From Burkholderiales bacterium (GTDB lineage: Bacteria; Pseudomonadota; Gammaproteobacteria; Burkholderiales; Burkholderiaceae_B): 45,144 bases of DNA. The number at the start of each line of letters is the position of its first letter. Positions within the stretch are counted from its first letter, which is position 1. This document shows positions 39,749 to 45,144 of this stretch, one piece after another. Made by a program: the position numbers and the translations under genes. The notes below the pieces were generated by a model. That model made no database searches, was not told the DNA's origin, and was given only the letters and a program-made list of their open reading frames with translations. The stretch lies in assembly GCA_027484315.1 (NCBI GenBank), contig JAIXTE010000053.1, forward strand, positions 1 to 45,144, given 5' to 3'.

Positions 39749-40687
39749 CTAACAATCTAGCCCACTGTGAACCTTAGCGGGCGTACTGCTTCTGCCTAGA
39801 GATTTGGAACCCAGGAATTCGTTTAAATCCAGATCGTCTACCCGCGCGCTAAAGCCGAGATATTCCTGTTTAATTGCACCCGAAAAACTGCTCTGATCGA
39901 ATCGCTTATCGCGAGACATGCCAACTTTATTGGCGACTCTGATTGACTTAAAGTTGTCGGCAAGTATTTGGTAAGAGAGCGTCTCGAATTCGGGTTGGAC
40001 TGACTTAAGTAATGCCGCACATGCTAAGGAAAGGTTCCGGGCAAGGTCTTTGCCTCGGTGGTCTTTTGACACGCAGTAAAACTGGGAAGAGTCTGCAAAG
40101 CGATTCCTTGAGTAGATCTGCTCACTAGTGCCACACAGCCCCACCATTTGACCGCTTGGATTAAACGCAGCAACTTGAATTGGATATCCATCCTTTTTAA
40201 GCCAAAAAGGAACCAGGAAGTCACGTTCGGGCCACGATCTAAATCCAGTTGCCTCAAATGTGTCCCATTCTCTAATCCCGAATTCCATCAGCGCCGCCGA
40301 ATCGTCAACCAGGACTGGGCGAATAATAAGATCGTCCTTGGCGAGGGATTGAACTTCTATTTCTATGTCGAGTTCTCTCTCAACAATTCTGCGAAGTGAT
40401 GCCTGCAACGAGACCGATCCAAAAGGGTTTCTGATCAGGTTTGATTCATAGAGAGCGTCGTCAAGTTTGTACATCCCCATCTCAATAATTGCGGCCTGGT
40501 TTATGCCAGTGTAGATATACCCGTTATGCGAGACGGCGAGGTTAAATGAGGGTAGGTCAAGCCCAATAAAGGGGCGTGAACCAAGCTCAAATATGGCTCC
40601 ACCCATCTGGATTTCGTCCTCTATTGCGCGCAGGATAAGCGCCTCGGCTTTTATTGTTCTGTCACGATGGCCAGCTAGAGATTTCAT
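39749..40687 (-). CDS. two-domain GNAT acetyltransferase-like protein, paralogue, 312 aa
   Basis: Same architecture as its convergent neighbour: an unknown N-terminal domain (about 1-125, with MYKLDDALYESNLIRNPFGS then LQASLRRIV) and a C-terminal GNAT fold. The GNAT part shows DDLIIRPVLVDDSAALMEFG, motif A SKDHRGKDLARNLSLAC (Asp in place of the usual second Gly) and ILADNFKSIRVANKVGM. The altered Gly may weaken acetyl-CoA binding. ATG 40687 has no clear Shine-Dalgarno. It is convergent with the first GNAT (20 bp apart) and divergent from the A1S_2505-SLOG fusion. The origin is likely a duplication that has diverged strongly. Confidence 0.75.
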   Translation of the reverse strand: MKSLAGHRDRTIKAEALILRAIEDEIQMGGAIFELGSRPFIGLDLPSFNLAVSHNGYIYTGINQAAIIEMGMYKLDDALYESNLIRNPFGSVSLQASLRRIVERELDIEIEVQSLAKDDLIIRPVLVDDSAALMEFGIREWDTFEATGFRSWPERDFLVPFWLKKDGYPIQVAAFNPSGQMVGLCGTSEQIYSRNRFADSSQFYCVSKDHRGKDLARNLSLACAALLKSVQPEFETLSYQILADNFKSIRVANKVGMSRDKRFDQSSFSGAIKQEYLGFSARVDDLDLNEFLGSKSLGRSSTPAKVHSGLDC

Positions 40688-40877
40688 GATTTTTAAGGGA
40701 TTTCGTTGCCACGTCGAGTTACATGTTTACGAAATAATGGTAGTTCCCGGCTCAACGATTTGTGAAGTAAATTGGCAGACAAGATTCAGAAATGCTTGCT
40801 GGGGTGTCAGTTTGTTTGAGGTGCCAGGCGAGATACCGGATAATCAAACAGGACGAGCAACGATTCAGGAACGCCAC

Positions 40878-42074
40878 ATGATTGTCTTAATCACCTTTGA
40901 AGATACCGACGAGAAGACAGGAAAGCCTGTACGACGCGTGTCGCATGGAGTTGATTCCATTACGGGAAAGAACATCGTCATGTCCGATGTAAACCTGTCG
41001 GAACTGGCGGGGGTTAAGTATCACGAAGGGATGCGCGAATACTACCTAGATGAAGCTTCTCCCCGAGAACAACTCCCGATCAATTACAGGGGGGTTGAAC
41101 AAAAGGCTCCGGTGCGAAGAGTAAAAGATGCTGAAATGGTTTTCTGTTTTGGAAGTAACCTCGCTGGCCGGCACGGCAAGGGTGCAGCCCAATTCGCCAT
41201 GAGGAATCATGGAGCTAAATACGGGATGGGCGAGGGTAGAACCGGGATGGCCTATGCGTTGCCAACGAAAAACGAACATTTAGAGGTCCTCCCTCTGTCT
41301 GTGATCGAGAAATACGTGGAGGAATACCTTCTTTACACAGAGGCGCATCCAGACGAAATTTTTTACACCACTAAATTTGGAACTGGACTGGCGTCCTATA
41401 AGGACACGGAAATTGCCCCAATGTTGAGAGGGGCTGGTCCCAATGTTCTTTTACCCGGGGCCTGGATGAATATTTTGGACCCCGGCCACATACACTTGGC
41501 GGCCGTTGGTTCTAGAGACTTTAATCACTATGAGTTCTTCAAACATCACATGGACTCAGCTATTGCAAATTTGAAAAAAAAGTTTGAAAAAGTGACCCTT
41601 GTCTCTGGGGGCGCCAAGGGGACAGACGCTATGGCAGAGAGGTACTATAAGGAGTCCGGTTCAAAGATCCCGGGGGTATCAATGACTGTAGTTGAAGCCA
41701 ATTGGGGTAAATATTCAAAGTCTGCGGGTCCAAAAAGAAATCGTACGATGGTCGGTCTTAGCACTCATGTGATTGCGTTTTGGGATATGGCGAGCCCGGG
41801 TACGTCGAACATGATATCCACTTCACGCGAAGAGGGTCTAATCGTAAAGGTAGTTGACACGAGATTAGCACCTGATTTCGCGGCGAGCCATGGAACTTAT
41901 GGTGAGGAGATCCAGGATAAAAAAACAGGTTCTCTTGAAACGGGGGGGAGTGTAGAAACGCCCGCCCCCGCCGTAACAGTAGAGAGGGGGCGAAAACTGT
42001 TCGTTAATACCGCTTATGCGCAGCCTCCTGCGCTCAATATCAAGCCCAAAGCATCAGGCCCCAAACTTTCCTGA
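40878..42074 (+). CDS. A1S_2505-like/SLOG fusion protein, 398 aa
   Basis: Two domains. Residues about 84-200 match the phage A1S_2505-like family: VFCFGSNLAGRHGKGAAQFA, then GAKYGMGEGRTGMAYALPTK, TTKFGTGLASYKDTEIAPM and NVLLPGAWMNIL. Residues about 205-330 match a YspA/cpYpsA-related SLOG domain: AAVGSRDF, VTLVSGGAKGTDAMAERYY, KSAGPKRNRTMV and AFWDMASPGTSNMI. SLOG domains bind nucleotide ligands such as ADP-ribose or NAD derivatives. The C-terminal 60 residues are Pro/Thr-rich and likely disordered. AGGA 7 nt before ATG 40878 is the start; a longer frame to 40593 runs back into the divergent GNAT gene and is rejected. The 3' end overlaps the next gene by 21 bp. Confidence 0.85.
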   Translation: MIVLITFEDTDEKTGKPVRRVSHGVDSITGKNIVMSDVNLSELAGVKYHEGMREYYLDEASPREQLPINYRGVEQKAPVRRVKDAEMVFCFGSNLAGRHGKGAAQFAMRNHGAKYGMGEGRTGMAYALPTKNEHLEVLPLSVIEKYVEEYLLYTEAHPDEIFYTTKFGTGLASYKDTEIAPMLRGAGPNVLLPGAWMNILDPGHIHLAAVGSRDFNHYEFFKHHMDSAIANLKKKFEKVTLVSGGAKGTDAMAERYYKESGSKIPGVSMTVVEANWGKYSKSAGPKRNRTMVGLSTHVIAFWDMASPGTSNMISTSREEGLIVKVVDTRLAPDFAASHGTYGEEIQDKKTGSLETGGSVETPAPAVTVERGRKLFVNTAYAQPPALNIKPKASGPKLS

Positions 42075-42695
42075 ATTCGTTTGGTTCCCCAGGGAATCCA
42101 TGAAATAGGTCCCATCTTCCCTTTTGACTTCAAGAAGCGGCCTTGTCACAATTTGGCCGCTCCCGATGTTTTGGAGAACCAGGTAAACCGATATTGCGCA
42201 GCTCTTATCAAGTTGAATGGGGATGACCCTGTAGTCCTTTACTTCGTACTCAATCCACTCTCTCTGTTCTGGATGAAGAACCAGGACTTGTTGTCCGATT
42301 TGGGGAAAATTATCGTTGCGCGGGGAAGGGCAAGCAGAATCCCCATTGTGAGATGAACCCTCTTTTTTTTCATTGCTGGAGTTGAAGTCAAGAGAGAGAT
42401 CATCGCCCAGCGTGTCAGACAAAGTCAGTATCGGATTCCCGGATTCCTCACTTTCGAAATGTGAGTGAATATCACCACGACCATCATCAATCCAATGGAT
42501 GACATTTGGCCAGCTAAACGGCTTTTTTTTGGATTGCTGGTGTGAAAAATTCGAGACTTTGCTTAGGAGCGCTGACTCGGTTAACTTGGCGTGTCTGATG
42601 GATAGCGAAAGTTCTCGAAGACAGGTATCCACCTTATCGACAGGAACCTTCTCGTAGATATCCCTTATTGTGGAAAGTTGGTATCTTTTCGTCAT
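42054..42695 (-). CDS. hypothetical protein, 213 aa
   Basis: Not assigned to a named family. The N-terminal 45 residues (TIRDIYEKVPVDKVDTCLRE then LSLSIRHAKLTESALLSKVS) form helices of a kind I recall in phage and plasmid hypothetical proteins, but I cannot name it. Residues about 58-75 are FSWPNVIHWIDDGRGDI, then there is a long acidic, Ser/Asn-rich linker (about 90-130). The C-terminal 80 residues are beta-like (QQVLVLHPEQREWIEYEVKD, ISVYLVLQNIGSG), perhaps a small barrel. The 3' end overlaps the fusion gene by 21 bp (convergent). Confidence 0.65.
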   Translation of the reverse strand: MTKRYQLSTIRDIYEKVPVDKVDTCLRELSLSIRHAKLTESALLSKVSNFSHQQSKKKPFSWPNVIHWIDDGRGDIHSHFESEESGNPILTLSDTLGDDLSLDFNSSNEKKEGSSHNGDSACPSPRNDNFPQIGQQVLVLHPEQREWIEYEVKDYRVIPIQLDKSCAISVYLVLQNIGSGQIVTRPLLEVKREDGTYFMDSLGNQTNSGKFGA

Positions 42696-42831
42696 TGAAG
42701 TTGGGCTCTTGCTTCCGGGAGGCGACTGCTGACAAATTGTGCAATTTGGGCGGGCTGCATTCTTTACTTAAAAATGTTAGCCGATTAAGCTGAATTCATT
42801 CTATAAATCAGCTTACTTGGGCATTTTTTAC

Positions 42832-43314
42832 ATGTTGTTCTCTCGAATTATCAATTGGTTCCGTTTGCTTTTCGCGTCATCTCGACACAGGCGAAATGTT
42901 GTGAAATCCCGATCCTTGATTTTGAGATTGCAAAACATACGAAGGGAGTCCGGTGATGGTGCGGTAATCTCCTACCTTCGCAAATGTGATCCCTATGTAT
43001 TTGAGGAAATGATCATGTCGTCTTTCGAGCGTTCCGGTTTAATGGTAAAGCGCGGGCTGCAATACTCCGGTGACGGTGGTATTGATGGAATGGTCAAATA
43101 TGAAGGGCGGTGGTATCTAATCCAGGCGAAACGATACGGATCCCATATCAATCCGAAACATGTGGCTGACTTTGATGATCTGCTTCAACGAAAACAACTG
43201 CAGGGATTCTTCGTTCATACCGGGAAGACAGGCGGTAAGTCTTCCAAGGCGATAAATAAAAGTAGAGCCAAGATCATATCTGGATCAACCTTGGTATCTA
43301 TGCTTCTGCGATAG
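42832..43314 (+). CDS. Mrr-type restriction endonuclease-like protein with N-terminal membrane segment, 160 aa
   Basis: PD-(D/E)xK nuclease fold of the Mrr_cat type. Catalytic signature: FEEMIMSSFERSGLMVKRG, then GDGGIDG (Asp85) and YLIQAKRYG (Gln98-x-Lys100), followed by FFVHTGKTGGKSSKAINKSR and an ISGSTLVSML end typical of the family. The first 20 residues (MLFSRIINWFRLLFASSRHR) form a hydrophobic, basic-flanked segment that may anchor it to the membrane. ATG 42832 is used; TTG 42817 is possible. The domain is small and lacks the usual Mrr N-terminal DNA-recognition part. All core residues are present, so it may be active. Confidence 0.8.
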   Translation: MLFSRIINWFRLLFASSRHRRNVVKSRSLILRLQNIRRESGDGAVISYLRKCDPYVFEEMIMSSFERSGLMVKRGLQYSGDGGIDGMVKYEGRWYLIQAKRYGSHINPKHVADFDDLLQRKQLQGFFVHTGKTGGKSSKAINKSRAKIISGSTLVSMLLR

Positions 43315-43355
43315 GCATCCATGAGCACGTTGGGTCTTACAGTACGTACTTCATC

Positions 43356-43883
43356 CTAGGCTTTACTCGCATAGAGCACGAGAAACCCCTTTTCTTTCAT
43401 CGTTGCATCCTGCCTAATGGCAGCCGGCCTTGATGAATCATCAGAATCAACCAGATTTCGAACATCTCCTAGTTCACCAAGGTAGATGTGAGTAAGGGGA
43501 CCTCGGAACGCTACTACGGATTCCGGCGACAGAGATTCAGCCCCTCGAAGCGTCGCCCAGTTGAACTCCCTTTTTAACCTCTCTGAGATATACCTTATAT
43601 GCGCGGAGCCGTTGACAATTTCGAGCGCGGCGGTGCTGATCGAGGACAGTGATTTTTCTCTGGGAAGACCTTCAATCATAGTAATCAGTAGGGAAGGGTA
43701 GGTTTTGCCTAGAAGTTTGACGAGAGACCTTGTTTTGCGGGATTGGTCACCGGTGTAAATAATGAGGACTCTCTCGTTCGTTGAGCCGGAGAGCGACGCC
43801 AACAAAATTCTTATCTGAATGTTGATCTTGGCTAAATCATTTCTTTTGGAAAAGACAGACGATAATAGTGATTTGATACCCAT
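43356..43883 (-). CDS. hypothetical protein, 175 aa
   Basis: Not recognised. The N-terminus is basic and helical (KSLLSSVFSKRNDLAKINIQ). The core alternates strand and helix (ERVLIIYTGDQSRKTRSLVK, YPSLLITMIEGLPREKSL), like a Rossmann-type fold, with no nucleotide motif. It lies downstream of the I78-like gene on the same strand with 12 bp between, so it is probably co-transcribed. ATG 43883 lacks a clear Shine-Dalgarno. Confidence 0.65.
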   Translation of the reverse strand: MGIKSLLSSVFSKRNDLAKINIQIRILLASLSGSTNERVLIIYTGDQSRKTRSLVKLLGKTYPSLLITMIEGLPREKSLSSISTAALEIVNGSAHIRYISERLKREFNWATLRGAESLSPESVVAFRGPLTHIYLGELGDVRNLVDSDDSSRPAAIRQDATMKEKGFLVLYASKA

Positions 43884-43895
43884 GGTTAGCTTGAT

Positions 43896-44192
43896 TCAAC
43901 CGCACGATGCGTGAACAATCCTATTGTTCTCTAATTGAAAATTAACGCGGGTTTCAACCACATCCATAGTTATTACTCGGGACTCCCCGTTTACTTTGGT
44001 GATGCGAGTCCTCATGCCGTGCTTCAAAGCAAGGCCCTCGCCTTCGCTCACCGAAAGTCCCAAGAATTGAGGCAGGAGGTCTTGGCACATTTTACCGGTT
44101 GGCTTCACATATTCCCCTTTGATGGGCACCTGGGCACAAGCCGATAGCAGCAAGCCAAGGGTGCAAATCGAAATAACGATTGGATTTTTCAT
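43896..44192 (-). CDS. lipoprotein with I78 peptidase-inhibitor-like domain, 98 aa
   Basis: The signal peptide (MKNPIVISICTLGLLLSAC) ends in lipobox LSAC, giving a lipidated mature protein of about 80 residues. The mature part follows the I78 inhibitor pattern: MCQDLLPQFLGLSVSEGEGL, then VNGESRVITMDVVETRVNFQ and a C-terminal ASCG with a paired cysteine. I78 proteins inhibit serine proteases; here the reactive bonds cannot be placed. The ribosome-binding site is GGAG before ATG 44192. It is first of a two-gene unit with 43356. Whether it targets the S8 protease at 24.9 kb is only a guess. Confidence 0.65.
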   Translation of the reverse strand: MKNPIVISICTLGLLLSACAQVPIKGEYVKPTGKMCQDLLPQFLGLSVSEGEGLALKHGMRTRITKVNGESRVITMDVVETRVNFQLENNRIVHASCG

Positions 44193-44337
44193 ATGATCTC
44201 CGTTTTCATAAAATGATACATGTTTTCTACTACTTTGTGAATAGCCGCGCCGATTCTGAAGATGAAGTCACCGTAAAATTTCGGATGACTGTAAAATCGG
44301 AGACAATCAGATTTCTATAATACAACTGCAAAATCAC

Positions 44338-44970
44338 ATGAATTCTCCGAGCCAAATGATCTCGATTTCAGAAAGTAGAACTTCAGGCGCTGTCCCGCTT
44401 GTTTACCTGGCTGGACCTGATGTTTTTATGGAGAACTGGCGAGAAATATCGGATAACGCCAAATTGATTGCGAGCCATCTCGGATTAAGGGCAATCTTTC
44501 CGTTGGATAACGAGTATGAGGAAAGCGGGGACCTGGCAGCGTCGATTTTTGAAGCGAATCGAGCCATGATCGACAGATCAGATTACGTCGCAGCCAACCT
44601 CAACGATTTCAGGGGCCTTGAGCCAGACTCTGGTACTGTCTGGGAGGTGGCTTATGCTTTCGCTAAGGGCAAGCCGGTTGTGGGTTACAGATCTTGTGAC
44701 AGTTCGATGTTGACGCGCCTGCAAGAGGCCGGTCGTTGCGATCACGCTGTATCTGCAGATGGCGTGTTTCGAGATAAAGATGGGCTTATGGTTGAAAATT
44801 TTGGAGCCCCTTTGAACTTGATGGTGCAGAAGTGTCTTTCAGGTTTTGTTCTTGGTGCCGTAGGTACTGCACTATCAAGAATCTCTTTGATTCACTACGG
44901 TAAAGAAGTCAACCTTTCAACTATTCCCGGTAGAGACAAGCTGAAGAGCTCACCATCCTTCTCTATTTGA
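44338..44970 (+). CDS. nucleoside 2-deoxyribosyltransferase, 210 aa
   Basis: Cleaves or exchanges the N-glycosidic bond of 2'-deoxyribonucleosides. Family motifs: VYLAGPDVF (22-30, YLAGP), DYVAANLNDFRG (82-93), and the catalytic PDSGTVWEVAYA (96-107, candidate nucleophile Glu103), followed by GKPVVGY. Length exceeds the usual 150-160 aa by a C-terminal extension (about 155-210) without a recognised motif. ATG 44338 lacks a Shine-Dalgarno and follows a TATAAT at 44316-44321, so the leader is only about 10 nt. Phage-like members of this family alter host nucleotide pools; that reading fits the neighbouring kinase and SLOG genes but is inference. Confidence 0.88.
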   Translation: MNSPSQMISISESRTSGAVPLVYLAGPDVFMENWREISDNAKLIASHLGLRAIFPLDNEYEESGDLAASIFEANRAMIDRSDYVAANLNDFRGLEPDSGTVWEVAYAFAKGKPVVGYRSCDSSMLTRLQEAGRCDHAVSADGVFRDKDGLMVENFGAPLNLMVQKCLSGFVLGAVGTALSRISLIHYGKEVNLSTIPGRDKLKSSPSFSI

Positions 44971-45110
44971 CATCTACTCTTCCTGGTGAAGGATTGACCG
45001 GGTGCATTCAATAGAACTTGTTTATTTGGCTATGTGCAATAAGTGGTTGGAAAACTTAGCCTGCATGATGCTGCGCCAATAACGCTCTTGGTTGGAAGTC
45101 TGGCTCGAAG

Positions 45111-45138
45111 TTGTTAGTTTGAAACTGTATGTTATACT
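45111..45138 (+). promoter_or_regulatory. possible promoter at the right edge
   Basis: TTGTTA (45111-45116) and TATACT (45133-45138) are 16 bp apart, pointing right out of the window. No gene is visible in 44971-45144. Confidence 0.35.
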
Positions 45139-45144
45139 TCAATA

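Noticed and set aside
40593-40877. 95-residue N-terminal extension of the A1S_2505-SLOG protein
   Set aside because: It runs into the divergent GNAT gene, lacks family similarity, and ATG 40878 has a spaced AGGA.

Overview
This window looks like a slice of a large plasmid (or chromid) of a gammaproteobacterium. The strongest evidence is at 32.3-34.0 kb: a RepA_C-type replication initiator is followed by DnaA boxes, an AT-rich stretch and eleven copies of a 14-bp iteron in two opposed sets. A KfrA-like protein (15.8 kb) is another plasmid hallmark. A Pseudomonas-type class Ia NrdB and a secreted protease ending in a GlyGly-CTERM-like tail (common in marine gammaproteobacteria) point to that class, but I cannot name a genus. 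No rRNA, tRNA, CRISPR array or intact transposase was seen. The left edge cuts a gene, so the window is not a complete replicon.

Layout. 0-16.5 kb: mostly unrecognised genes in short operons (several lipoproteins or small membrane proteins, a HAD-like protein, a winged-helix regulator, a helical-repeat protein), plus a plasmid-borne RecD2-like helicase (2.8-5.3 kb) and the KfrA-like protein. 17.1-21.5 kb: a complete topoisomerase IV (parE-parC). 21.5-24.2 kb: a two-gene divergent module, one product resembling a tyrosine recombinase without its C-terminal catalytic residues, with six copies of the palindrome ATCCCGATTCGGGAT (some degenerate) around and inside it. This is a candidate undescribed centromere or recombination module. 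24.3-28.4 kb: a lipoprotein, a subtilisin-like secreted protease with an Asn-Pro repeat and a sorting tail, and two unknown genes. 28.5-29.8 kb: nrdB without nrdA. 29.8-32.2 kb: a hipBA toxin-antitoxin cassette bracketed by 130-bp direct repeats about 91% identical to each other. 32.4-34.0 kb: rep and oriV. 34.1-35.4 kb: a candidate small RNA or attenuator and a three-gene unknown operon. 35.4-37.3 kb: an operon of LemA, a diverged LemA-like protein and a GIDE-domain membrane protein. 37.3-45 kb: genes related to phage nucleotide and NAD-type metabolism: a dNMP kinase, an ADP-ribosyltransferase-like protein co-operonic with a GNAT, a second GNAT paralogue, an A1S_2505-like/SLOG fusion, a membrane-anchored Mrr-type nuclease, an I78-like lipoprotein and a nucleoside 2-deoxyribosyltransferase.

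How it may work together (inference): Rep, iterons and DnaA boxes start replication. TopoIV, RecD2 and NrdB look like a plasmid-owned set for replicating and decatenating a big replicon. KfrA and/or the palindrome module may handle segregation, and HipBA adds post-segregational stability. The right-hand cluster may alter nucleotide or ADP-ribose pools during phage or plasmid conflict, but no function there is proven by sequence alone. Gene starts were moved from the longest ORF to internal starts where a Shine-Dalgarno sequence or family alignment supported it; the entries say so.
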